Part shown: in pieces, positions 52,974-60,890 of the stretch
How the letters are laid out: each line of letters starts with the position of its first letter
Position numbering within the stretch: the first letter of the stretch is position 1
NCBI GenBank assembly: GCA_020160935.1
Contig: JAIUPL010000017.1
Location: 84,371 to 148,370, forward strand
Length of the DNA: 64,000 nt
Reading direction: 5' to 3'
DNA from: Bacteroidota bacterium
Lineage (GTDB): Bacteria; Bacteroidota; Bacteroidia; Chitinophagales; Saprospiraceae
Position numbers and translations under genes: made by a program
Notes under the pieces: model-generated
What the model was told of the DNA's origin: nothing
The model's database searches: none
Seen by the model: only the letters and a program-made list of their open reading frames with translations

Positions 52974-53002
52974 GGTCAACAGAAATCCGCCTTTGGTCAA
53001 CA
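52974..53002. promoter_or_regulatory. GGTCAACA direct repeat, candidate LytTR operator
   Basis: GGTCAACA occurs at 52974-52981 and 52995-53002, 21 bases apart start to start, that is two helical turns. It lies 38-66 bases upstream of the kinase start. LytTR regulators typically bind paired direct repeats about 21 bases apart, so autoregulation is plausible. The repeat also lies upstream of the divergent secreted-protein gene. Confidence 0.4.
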
Positions 53003-53181
53003 AGCGCCTTGATTGGGATAATCGACCTGGTGGGAATAAATGGGCGCAAGGATATTTGTGAAAGAATCAAGCATTTGTGCAGGATAAAGGTAGTGAAGAA
53101 CCAATATCCGAAGCGCTCACTGTAGCCAAATCGGGGAAGCCGAAAACCGTCCAGAGTAGGCATCAAATTTCTACTTTCAAA

Positions 53182-54006
53182 ATGAAAACGAATAAAACTT
53201 GTATGTTTTTTGCCACACTCGTTGTCGCAATTTTCGTAACCGTGGCCTCTCATGCCCAAACACCCAGATCTACTTTCCTGGAAGCAACCTACATAAAGGT
53301 TACACCCGGCATGAACGAGAATTACCTGAATGCCAGCAAGATTTTTAAGAAACTGAATGATGGCCGGAAAGCGGCAAAAGCCCTCGAATTTTGGGGCTTG
53401 TTCAGAAGGGCGTACCCCCTCAAGGGCAATTTTGATTTTGATTATGCTATCCTTGAATTGTTTCCCAGCGGGAAGGAAATGCAAGACAGGAAAGATATGA
53501 CGGCATGGGATGAACCTGTAAAGGGTTTAACGGCCAAAGAAATCTCCACTTCCATCGGAGCGTTGAATACCCTGAGAACTTTGGTTGGGCGGGATGTATT
53601 CGACCCCAGGTTCGGGGCAGGAAGTATAGAGAACGTGAAAGTGGGCGATTACGTTTTGAGGTCCAAAATCAAGGTTACCGACGCCAATATGGACGCTTAT
53701 GAGAAAATACTTGAATCCCTCAAACCAGTGATGGAAGAGGCGGTGAAATCGGGCAAATTCAAAACCTGGAACGTACTGAAACGTGCGATTGCTACCAATG
53801 TTGATGGAGATTACGACTTTTTGGTGACCTTCTACTTTCCAAATTTGGACGAGGCGTTGCTTTTTTCGAGTGGGTTGACGGATGTTAAAGCGGAGTTTAA
53901 AAAAGTATTCCCGGGAGAAGACTATGCCGCTTTTCGCAGCAAACAGATTGCGCTGAGGGAAATAATCGGTCAGGAGTTGTGGGAACTGGTTGAGAAAACG
54001 GATTAG
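53182..54006 (+). CDS. Secreted protein of unknown function
   Basis: 274 residues from the ATG at 53182, with a signal peptide (MKTNKTCMFFATLVVAIFVTVASHAQ). The mature part seems to contain two related alpha-beta halves: 'TYIKVTPGMNENYLNASKIFKKL' and, 120 residues later, 'SKIKVTDANMDAYEKILESLKPV'. This pattern is like dimeric alpha-beta barrel (antibiotic monooxygenase-like) domains in tandem. No catalytic residues recognised. Divergent from the LytTR kinase operon, which may regulate it. A strong terminator follows. Confidence 0.65.
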   Translation: MKTNKTCMFFATLVVAIFVTVASHAQTPRSTFLEATYIKVTPGMNENYLNASKIFKKLNDGRKAAKALEFWGLFRRAYPLKGNFDFDYAILELFPSGKEMQDRKDMTAWDEPVKGLTAKEISTSIGALNTLRTLVGRDVFDPRFGAGSIENVKVGDYVLRSKIKVTDANMDAYEKILESLKPVMEEAVKSGKFKTWNVLKRAIATNVDGDYDFLVTFYFPNLDEALLFSSGLTDVKAEFKKVFPGEDYAAFRSKQIALREIIGQELWELVEKTD

Positions 54007-54017
54007 GAGGGGCTTGC

Positions 54018-54069
54018 AGGTCTTCATCTTTATTGGTGTTTAGTGGCTATGGAGATGAAGACCTTTTTT
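54018..54069 (+). terminator. Intrinsic terminator of the secreted-protein gene
   Basis: AGGTCTTCATCT (54018-54029) and its perfect complement (54053-54064) form a 12-bp stem, followed by a T-run to 54069. It begins 12 bases after the stop of the gene at 53182-54006 and directly precedes the group II intron fragment. Confidence 0.85.
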
Positions 54070-54315
54070 GTTGGGCTTGGGCGATGCGGTACGCCTACTC
54101 GCGCAAAGGCGGGTGGCGACTGTCATGCAGCCCTGTGATGGGGATGACCGTTACGGAAGAATGGCTCAAGCAACGCGGCTATCACTCCTTCAAAGACTAC
54201 TACCCCCACGTTCGACCAAAGACGAATGCTCCATGAACCGCCGTGTACGAGGACCGTACGCACGGTGGTGTGAGAGGGCTGAGGTGGGTGAACTACTCAC
54301 CTCTCCCTACTCGAT
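54070..54315 (+). mobile_element. 5'-truncated group II intron (maturase tail, domains V-VI)
   Basis: Codons up to the TGA at 54234-54236 encode the end of a group II intron maturase without endonuclease domain: AYSRKGGWRLSCSPVMGMTVTEEWLKQRGYHSF. Domain V follows and overlaps the stop (GAACCGCCGTGTACGAGG, CCGTACGCACGGTGG). Domain VI is next (GAGGTGGGTGAACTACTCACCTC with a branch-point A), then the typical CTACTCGAT end at 54315. The downstream bases TAGCGGC match the core of the palindromic spacers at 54-64 kb. All 5' domains are missing, so the intron cannot splice or move. Confidence 0.8.
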
Positions 54316-54327
54316 TAGCGGCTTTTA

Positions 54328-55647
54328 TCAAAATTCTTTAATATTTCCTGAATCGAGCCAATTTGGTATTTCAACATTTCGTGCTTTTGGGTGCCTTTGA
54401 AAAATTTGGCGTAATAATCTAACTGAATCGTAACATCCCTTAATAACTTCTCTTTGCCTATCAGTATATTTTTCATCGTAAACATTTTCATTGATTTTAT
54501 GGGCAGGGTTTTGCCTTTCTTTTCTTACATTTTTAAACGGCTCAAATACCTCTTTTATTAAGTTTTGGTCTTGTACGCTATATTTTGAAGTTAGCCATTC
54601 TTCAAAAAGCCGCAACGTTCCTTTTGGCTTCCTTTCAACTAACCCTTCTTCAATCTTTTGAATTTCATACAATTCAATTTCACCATTAAAGAATTCTTTG
54701 TTTATATTGTCTGAAATCATTTTGTCTAAAAGCAATATGAATTCGTTGTAGTTTTTTAGAGTTGGTGTGAAGAAGAAGGTGAATTCCTTTGGCCGTTTTT
54801 CGTCATTGAATTCTTTTTGGAAAATCGGCTTCCCGAAACCTGCTATTGCAAGTTGATTCAAACAAGTAGATTCGCCAATAAACGCAGAAAAAATTGAAGA
54901 TGAAAAAGTCCAACTTCCATTTACAGTATTGTCGTGGTATTCTTTTACCATTTTACAATCACCGCTTGCTTCTTTTGATTTCCAATAGACCTGGTGTTCC
55001 CACGTTAAATCCTTCAAATATCTTAAATAAACTACTGCCAATCTCTTGCCCGACTCATCAAAACCAAGTCCAAAAGTTTTTAAAAAAATCTGGTCTTCTT
55101 CCCTGACAATTGGGTTATTGCCTTCATCATCATATTTGCAACTAATACCGCCCGAATAATCGTCGAATTTAAAGTCAAATCTTGGGTCATTGATATATCT
55201 CTCCAAAACTTCAATCTCAAAGAAGATTGGTTTTAGTTGTGGTTCGCCCAGTGCTAATTGCCTCGTATATTCAGTCTTACTAAATTCTGATAGGTCTCTT
55301 TTTGAGTATAAATATGATTGGGAAGGAAATAAACAAATTGGATATTCAGTTCCTTCTGACATTATTACAATATCCCCAATTGTCGTTATTTTTCTTGCTT
55401 TTATTTTTTTGGCATCTTCCAGTATTTTTAATTGAATTTCTGTTGGGTAGTGCTGAAAAAATATGATATGCGGGTTAGTACTGGATTGGATTGAAACAGC
55501 CCCTTCTTCGACAAGCGATTTTATTATATCAATTGAAGGTTTATATTTTATCTTGAATTCTGTGGAAATCTGCCTCAACGGTATTCCATTGAAATCATAG
55601 GAATTCACAAAAAAATCGTATATTCTTTCTTTTATTTTATTTATCAT
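54328..55647 (-). CDS. Unknown protein with possible HEPN RNase motif
   Basis: 439 residues, AT-rich. The first 60 residues look like a winged-helix unit (RIYDFFVNSYDFNGIPLRQI, KPSIDIIKSLVEEGAV). The middle 300 residues are of unknown fold. The C-terminal helical region has RQNPAH at 378-383, fitting the RX4H motif of HEPN ribonucleases, inside a helix pair (FEPFKNVRKE, REVIKGCYDSVRLLRQIF). HEPN RNases act in toxin and antiviral systems, which would suit the neighbourhood. No partner antitoxin is seen. The stop lies 12 bases from the group II intron end. Confidence 0.55.
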   Translation of the reverse strand: MINKIKERIYDFFVNSYDFNGIPLRQISTEFKIKYKPSIDIIKSLVEEGAVSIQSSTNPHIIFFQHYPTEIQLKILEDAKKIKARKITTIGDIVIMSEGTEYPICLFPSQSYLYSKRDLSEFSKTEYTRQLALGEPQLKPIFFEIEVLERYINDPRFDFKFDDYSGGISCKYDDEGNNPIVREEDQIFLKTFGLGFDESGKRLAVVYLRYLKDLTWEHQVYWKSKEASGDCKMVKEYHDNTVNGSWTFSSSIFSAFIGESTCLNQLAIAGFGKPIFQKEFNDEKRPKEFTFFFTPTLKNYNEFILLLDKMISDNINKEFFNGEIELYEIQKIEEGLVERKPKGTLRLFEEWLTSKYSVQDQNLIKEVFEPFKNVRKERQNPAHKINENVYDEKYTDRQREVIKGCYDSVRLLRQIFQRHPKARNVEIPNWLDSGNIKEF

Positions 55648-55661
55648 TTTTTATTTTCATT

Positions 55662-55734
55662 GCCTGTAACGGTTACGCTTGCTTTCAGGTACGACGTTTA
55701 GGAGTACTTACCAGCAAGCGATTGTTCGCGGCGT
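55662..55734. repeat. Cassette-type palindromic spacer 1
   Basis: Between GTAACGGTTAC on the left and TTGTTCGCGGCG on the right. CGCTTGCT at 55676-55683 pairs with AGCAAGCG at 55713-55720, and GTAC bases pair inside. On the minus strand the element runs from a GCGAAC core to a CGTTAC core, so AAC...GTT bounds it as in the other spacers. Confidence 0.6.
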
Positions 55735-55768
55735 TTTATCATTTATTCTATTTAAAGCGTTTATTCAG

Positions 55769-56395
55769 TTATAGATTATCATCTAAATATCTTTTAACCG
55801 CTTTTTGCACCTTGTCCTTCACTTGATTCCATGTTACTTTTTTCAGCGGATCAGGGTCTTTCTGTGGATCAGCATCGTTGAAATAGACCAATGAACGAAG
55901 CAAGTGAAAAATATCACGTGAACTGTACTTTGCCCTATAAAACTCAAGCATCTCATCGAGACTAAACACATCCAAAAGTTCGGCAATGTCCCAAAAGTCT
56001 TTTTTTACACCCCTGCGCGCAATGGCACTCAATTTCATGGCGGCAACATCTTCAAGGGATACAAAACGGATACCCTCAATTTGCTCCATTGGGTTCAAAT
56101 AAGGATACGGAAGCAAAACCATGTCTATTTTGACCTCATTGATATATAGGAAGAGCATCGTCTCACTTTGCGAGGCTTGCAGGATGTTAGGAAATCGTGC
56201 CTCTAGGTGGTTATATGTAGCCTCGGTATTGAACGCCTCGTTCGTGAACAAGTCTATGTCAATACTTACTCGGTGTCCGAACCGCAAGGACAGGTTCGTA
56301 CCACCGACCAAGCCAAACTGGCTCAACTCGGGCAAGGACATCAGTTCTTTCAATAAGCCCAGTGTGGCTCCTGTAACTGTCTGCGTGTGTAACAT
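55769..56395 (-). CDS. AbiEii/AbiGii-type nucleotidyltransferase toxin
   Basis: 208 residues of the AbiEii family, which are toxins or abortive infection effectors that transfer nucleotides, in studied members onto tRNA. The nucleotidyltransferase signature is clear: GLVGGTNLSLRFGHRVSIDIDLFT (GG, then D-x-D) near residues 28-52, then KIDMVLLPYPY with the third acidic residue. SLEDVAAMKLSAIARRGVKKDFWDIAELL is also family-typical. It overlaps the upstream DUF6922-like gene by 46 bases, a toxin-antitoxin arrangement. Confidence 0.9.
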   Translation of the reverse strand: MLHTQTVTGATLGLLKELMSLPELSQFGLVGGTNLSLRFGHRVSIDIDLFTNEAFNTEATYNHLEARFPNILQASQSETMLFLYINEVKIDMVLLPYPYLNPMEQIEGIRFVSLEDVAAMKLSAIARRGVKKDFWDIAELLDVFSLDEMLEFYRAKYSSRDIFHLLRSLVYFNDADPQKDPDPLKKVTWNQVKDKVQKAVKRYLDDNL

Positions 56396-56652
56396 TCAAA
56401 ATCAGATGGTTTCAAACCCAGGTAAAAGCACAAAAAGTTAAGCACGTCTTTTTTCAGATAGGGAGACTTAACAATCTCTTTGCTGATGATTTCTTTGCCA
56501 TAATATCTGACTGTGGCCACAAAGTCGTCCCAAAGTCCATAGTTCATCACTTTGTCAATGATGAAAAGACGGTCTTTGTCGTAATCCAAAGATTCAAAAT
56601 CGATGTCCCAAAAGACTCGTTTCGAAATATTAGGCTTGGATGCCTTTTTCAT
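56350..56652 (-). CDS. DUF6922-like small protein, probable antitoxin partner
   Basis: 100 residues beginning ISKRVFWDIDFESLDYDKDRLFIIDKV, matching the short proteins (DUF6922 type) often encoded just upstream of AbiEii toxins in Bacteroidota. DDFVATVRYYGKEIISKEIVK is the conserved second part. The C-terminal 15 residues overlap the toxin gene in another frame. An antitoxin role is inferred from this pairing only. Confidence 0.75.
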   Translation of the reverse strand: MKKASKPNISKRVFWDIDFESLDYDKDRLFIIDKVMNYGLWDDFVATVRYYGKEIISKEIVKSPYLKKDVLNFLCFYLGLKPSDFECYTRRQLQEPHWAY

Positions 56653-56769
56653 GTCTAAAATTTGCTTTTTGAAAGCAAAGTTAAATATTTTGAAGCAATT
56701 TGTGTAACTTTTATGGGCGAATGACTGATCCTAATCAAGCATATATTCCATGTTGTATGCTCACGTTAT

Positions 56770-57117
56770 TCATTTTATCTTATTGCATTTTTCAAGTTCA
56801 GGTATTTGAGCAATTTCTTTTACTTTCTCATTTGATACTTTTATTATCCAATAGTAACCGTTTCCTATGATGTAAGTTTTATTCTGGCTTTTTAGGTAGT
56901 AGTCCGCAGAAAACCAATTTCTATTTATACAAACTTCTGCCTCCGGATCATTGGCCCATATACTTTTTCCAACTTCATTGGCAGTGACGTAGTCTTGTAC
57001 ATTAGATAAACTTGGTTTCCACGCAATCGCCACAATTGCACACGGTAAACCAATGTAAAAGAGAATATAAGCAAGTACAAGGAGGCAGCCTGTAAAATCG
57101 AAATTGTCGCTTTTCAT
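56770..57117 (-). CDS. Small membrane protein, unknown
   Basis: 115 residues. One or two membrane segments at about 8-31 (FTGCLLVLAYILFYIGLPCAIVAIAW), then a soluble part with SADYYLKSQNKTYIIGNGYYWIIK, likely a small beta domain. No family recognised. It has its own cassette-type spacer upstream (57153-57240). Confidence 0.6.
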   Translation of the reverse strand: MKSDNFDFTGCLLVLAYILFYIGLPCAIVAIAWKPSLSNVQDYVTANEVGKSIWANDPEAEVCINRNWFSADYYLKSQNKTYIIGNGYYWIIKVSNEKVKEIAQIPELEKCNKIK

Positions 57118-57152
57118 TTTATTTTATTTATTTTATTTTGATATAGTTGCAG

Positions 57153-57240
57153 TGCTGACGTTTGGCTTGCTGCCGTGCCGCCGTGCGTTGGGTTTGAGGG
57201 CTGGCTGTTCGGCGGCATGGACAGTAAGCCGTTGCTCTGC
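57153..57240. repeat. Cassette-type palindromic spacer 2
   Basis: GGCTTGCTGCCGTGCCGCCG pairs imperfectly with CGGCGGCATGGACAGTAAGCC, around a GTTGGGTTTGAGGGCTGG loop region. 57162-57234 is identical to 60803-60875 except for one base. It is bounded on the minus strand by GCAAC and CGTCAGC. Confidence 0.8.
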
Positions 57241-57251
57241 TCAGTTTTTTT

Positions 57252-58520
57252 TTACCATTTCATTATTGGCTCATTTTTCCAAATAATCAATCTGAAATCT
57301 TCAAAATGGTTTCCATTCCCAATTGTATGACTGTCTCTGTGCCCTTTTCCAAGTCTTAATTTATGAATCATCCCTGTACAAGACGCAACCCACAAAATTT
57401 CCTTATTATCAGATATTGTGATTCCACCAATGGTAGAGCCCAAAAAGTGCCTCCATTTTAATTGCCCTTTCATATCAATGGCTTTTATGTAACCAAATGC
57501 GTCACCTAAAATATAGTAATCATCAATGGCGATACCACAATAAACTCGCATTCCGTCATCAACTACAGTATATAAATCACTTTCTGCGTACGCTTCAACC
57601 TTCAGTCCATTTAAACTAATTGTATCCACGCCAATTGTAATTCCATTATAGAAATGGCAAGAATTTGTAATTAGTTGCGAGTCATCGTCTGAGAACAAAC
57701 AAAAATGAGGATAAGAAGATTGTGGTCCAATTTCAGCAATTAGAGTGCCGTTTAAATCAAGAACTCTATGGTCGGAATCTTGGTCTCCGACCACTATATA
57801 TCTGTTATCATTCGATATTGCTCCGTTCTCCATGCTTATTAAAGAAGTCCATTCTTCATCTTCTAAATCTGGTACAGGATGAATCATTTTTTCATCCTCC
57901 CTTGACATTAAATAAATTCCTTCACTCGTTAAGGACAATACCTTCAAACCGTTATTGAATGGAATCAACTGATTAGTTCTTAACTCTTTATTTTCTTTTA
58001 TTTCGAATTCAGAGATTAATTCTCCTTGCCACCCTTTTGTTGTGACTATTTTATTTCCAATTTGAATGGCAAAAACATTACCTCTTTTTGACTTGCCAAT
58101 TGAATCAATTGCTCCATCAAGTTTAATTACTTCTTCTCCATTCAGAATAAATGCCTGCCTTTTTTGATAGGCTGTTCCTGATAAAAATATTATTTTTTCG
58201 TTTTCAATGAAATGAATCTGCTCTATAGATTGTCCTTTTTCTTCGAAGTATTTGATTAAAGGTGCATGAGATGGCGGAAAACTTTGTCTAAATTCATTGA
58301 CTTTATTTTCAAAATTAGCCTCTCTTAAAAGTTCTATTACCCTGTCCGCTAAATGGTCTCTTTTATCTTCTGGTTCTTTCCCCTTCCAATTTTCCCAACC
58401 ATATTTCTCACCAAATTCAACCATTGCGTTAACTTCTTTTGCATACTGTTCCCCTTTGGTATTCCATTCCGCTTGAATACCATTTATATCATCTTTCTTT
58501 TTGAATAGGTTAAATTTCAT
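57252..58520 (-). CDS. Beta-propeller-like protein of unknown function
   Basis: 422 residues, cytoplasmic by sequence. The first 80 residues are helical and charged. From about 100, strand-rich repeats of about 40-45 residues follow with WD40/PQQ-like endings: GNVFAIQIGNKIVTTKGWQGELI, NRYIVVGDQDSDHRVLDLNGTLI, YYILGDAFGYIKAIDMKGQLKW. These suggest a seven-bladed propeller. No catalytic motif. It stands alone between two palindromic spacers. Confidence 0.6.
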   Translation of the reverse strand: MKFNLFKKKDDINGIQAEWNTKGEQYAKEVNAMVEFGEKYGWENWKGKEPEDKRDHLADRVIELLREANFENKVNEFRQSFPPSHAPLIKYFEEKGQSIEQIHFIENEKIIFLSGTAYQKRQAFILNGEEVIKLDGAIDSIGKSKRGNVFAIQIGNKIVTTKGWQGELISEFEIKENKELRTNQLIPFNNGLKVLSLTSEGIYLMSREDEKMIHPVPDLEDEEWTSLISMENGAISNDNRYIVVGDQDSDHRVLDLNGTLIAEIGPQSSYPHFCLFSDDDSQLITNSCHFYNGITIGVDTISLNGLKVEAYAESDLYTVVDDGMRVYCGIAIDDYYILGDAFGYIKAIDMKGQLKWRHFLGSTIGGITISDNKEILWVASCTGMIHKLRLGKGHRDSHTIGNGNHFEDFRLIIWKNEPIMKW

Positions 58521-58544
58521 TTTTTTTATTGAGCAGAAACGATA

Positions 58545-58617
58545 GCACTGCCGTCAACCGCCGCCTGCGCGACGGCCTAAGCGCGAGGGCGGAACAGGCG
58601 GTGGTTGGCGGTAGTGC
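58545..58617. repeat. Cassette-type palindromic spacer 3
   Basis: Arms at 58545-58567 (GCACTGCCGTCAACCGCCGC...) and 58595-58617 pair over 20 of 23 positions. The loop is GC-rich. Located just upstream of the propeller gene, in a 160-base gap otherwise AT-rich and without features. Confidence 0.75.
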
Positions 58618-58680
58618 ATAGTTCGGTGCAATTATTTATTTCGCGCGTGTTTTAAATTTTACAATGACTGTTAGGCTACC

Positions 58681-60741
58681 CTAAAATATAACGACTTTTT
58701 TAGGCAAGAAAGCCTCCCATGTTTTTGCAGAAACTGGTTGGCAGAAGTAAATACCTAGCTGAATTCCTTTGGTGTCTATTGTCCCAGAATTGCTGTTCAC
58801 TTCTTGTTGTATCAATAGTTTTCCATATGCGTCATAGAGATACAAATGACCTTTAAACGGCTTTCCTTTAATTTCGTAGGTGAAAGAACCATCCAATACA
58901 GGATTGGGAAAGAGATCAAAAGTAGAAGCGACAGAGGGAGCGATTACCGAAGTAACAGAAGAACTTGCGACCTGGATGTCATCAATGAAGAAATTTTGTG
59001 TATAATCACCTGTATAGTTAAAACGGAATTGAACGTCTTCTCTATTTCTAATACTGTCTGGAATAATTAAACTGATAGTTTTCCACTCGCTAGTACTGGT
59101 AGGGTGAAAATTAAAATTAGAAGGGGCAGAATTCAGTGCAGTTTCTCGGAAACTTCCTAGAGGGCTAGAAAAAGAATAATTAGGATAACATTCTATTTCG
59201 GCATCAACAGATAGGCTTGCATTATAAGCGGAAGCGCGAGCAACCTTGAAATGCAGTATAGTGTCCGCAGAAGTTGTTTTGAATTTTCGAGTAATAAAAG
59301 TTGCTCTAAAATCTTCCACAAGAGTTTGTGGGTACATCAGAGAATGTGTGCTATTATACCCTGTCGTGTTACTTAGAGAAAAATTCTGTCCTCCCAACCT
59401 ATTAAATACCGCCCCTACATCGGCAATGCTACCCGCATTTTCAAAGTTTTCAATACTTCCGTTAGAATAAAAAAGGGTGGGAACGGTTTGCACATTCAAT
59501 GTCCTGATAAGAGTGTCTGCTCCATAGGCATTATTAGCAATCATGGTAACATTGTAATCGCCTGCTGCTGGATAACTAACTGTAATATTAAAGTCAGTTG
59601 AGTGACTGGGGGTTCCCCCAGGCAAATACCACTCTATTTGGCTTGGCATCGCCCTAAAACATCGTTCCATTAGCGTTAACGAAATATCAGGTTCGCATTT
59701 CAGTAAAAAATCACGATTAAAAGCAAAATCTGCCTTTGGAGGTGTCGGACAACTGAAATTAGTTCCACCTGCAAGCGCACCTGTTGCGTTCAAATTATTT
59801 ATTTCCCAAATTTGATTTCGATATGAACTATTTAATGCTTCATTTACTCGGTCTTTCTGTCCTGATGTAAACATAGTGCAGCAAGATCCATAGTCCATAA
59901 AGTTGCAGAACATGTTACCATTAGGAGCGTTATTACAACTAATGAATGGGAAGTCTTCATTGCATTTATAGGAAGCGTCTGCCTGATTTGGAGTATCATT
60001 TACAAAATCGCTCCCAGAACAGTTACCGTTATCATCTCCCCAAATATGTCGCAGGTTTAACCAATGTCCTACCTCATGTGAAATAGTAGAAAAACTACCT
60101 TCAAATGAAGGGTTACTGGCTTGATCAATAATTAAAGTTGTAAAATAGCCGATAAATATTCCCTCCCAGTCATCGAAGAAATTATCAGTCGGATTAGGGA
60201 AAGACGCAATTCCTGCGAGCCCAGAGGGTAAGCCAGAGGCATTAGTGACAGCAGGCCTATTGATAGTTTTGCAAATATATATATTCAAATATTTTTCCGT
60301 TGGCCAATGAACCGGCGGGCTATCAAAAAGATAGAAATGAGTCTGATTCGTATAAATTCGATTAATACCATCCGTGCAATTGCCATCCGGGTCTATTGTC
60401 GCCAACTTGAAAACTACTTCCATGTCCGCAGCCTGGTTTTTGAACACCGTTGGTGAATTGGGCAGGTTTGGATTGGCTTTGTGGTAGTCTTGGTTGAGGC
60501 GTTCTAAAATGCCCAAAATGTCTTCTCGGGAGACATTCTCAACTCCGGACTGGTGTAAGATATGAAAAACGACTGGGATAATTTTTGGGGCATCAAACTC
60601 TGGTGTAAGCGGGGGCACTCCTGCGGGCGTTTCATTGACTTGGGGAGGTGTAATTACGCCGCAAGGCAAGTCTTCTTTCCAAATCTGCGCTTGAAGCGAT
60701 GTGTAGTAAAAGATGAAGAAAACAATGTAAATTATTTTCAT
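58681..60741 (-). CDS. Secreted M43 metalloprotease with PKD domain and T9SS tail
   Basis: 686 residues from the ATG at 60741, where a signal peptide begins (MKIIYIVFFIFYYTSLQAQ). The cytophagalysin-type M43 domain spans about 50-340, with zinc motif HEVGHWLNLRH at 222-232 followed by IWGD and later MDYGSCC (Met-turn). A PKD-like domain (about 395-470: YPAAGDYNVTMIANNAYG) and a jelly-roll-like domain follow. The C-terminus is a T9SS sorting domain (DLFPNPVLDGSFTYEIKGKP, then LYDAYGKLL). Likely degrades extracellular protein. Unusual cargo for a cassette-like array because of its size. Confidence 0.9.
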   Translation of the reverse strand: MKIIYIVFFIFYYTSLQAQIWKEDLPCGVITPPQVNETPAGVPPLTPEFDAPKIIPVVFHILHQSGVENVSREDILGILERLNQDYHKANPNLPNSPTVFKNQAADMEVVFKLATIDPDGNCTDGINRIYTNQTHFYLFDSPPVHWPTEKYLNIYICKTINRPAVTNASGLPSGLAGIASFPNPTDNFFDDWEGIFIGYFTTLIIDQASNPSFEGSFSTISHEVGHWLNLRHIWGDDNGNCSGSDFVNDTPNQADASYKCNEDFPFISCNNAPNGNMFCNFMDYGSCCTMFTSGQKDRVNEALNSSYRNQIWEINNLNATGALAGGTNFSCPTPPKADFAFNRDFLLKCEPDISLTLMERCFRAMPSQIEWYLPGGTPSHSTDFNITVSYPAAGDYNVTMIANNAYGADTLIRTLNVQTVPTLFYSNGSIENFENAGSIADVGAVFNRLGGQNFSLSNTTGYNSTHSLMYPQTLVEDFRATFITRKFKTTSADTILHFKVARASAYNASLSVDAEIECYPNYSFSSPLGSFRETALNSAPSNFNFHPTSTSEWKTISLIIPDSIRNREDVQFRFNYTGDYTQNFFIDDIQVASSSVTSVIAPSVASTFDLFPNPVLDGSFTYEIKGKPFKGHLYLYDAYGKLLIQQEVNSNSGTIDTKGIQLGIYFCQPVSAKTWEAFLPKKVVIF

Positions 60742-60796
60742 AATATCGAATTCATTTATAGTGTAATAGACTAGACTTGGAGTGCCTTTTTTGCAC

Positions 60797-60882
60797 CGAC
60801 GGTTGGCTTGCTGCCGTGCCGCCGTGCGTTGGGTTTGCGGGCTGGCTGTTCGGCGGCATGGACAGTAAGCCGTTGTTAGCAT
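60797..60882. repeat. Cassette-type palindromic spacer 4
   Basis: Almost identical over 73 bases to spacer 2. The right end reads GTTAGCATC on the plus strand, a GTTAGC core next to the stop of the GGCT fusion gene. Confidence 0.8.
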
Positions 60883-60890
60883 CATTTTAT

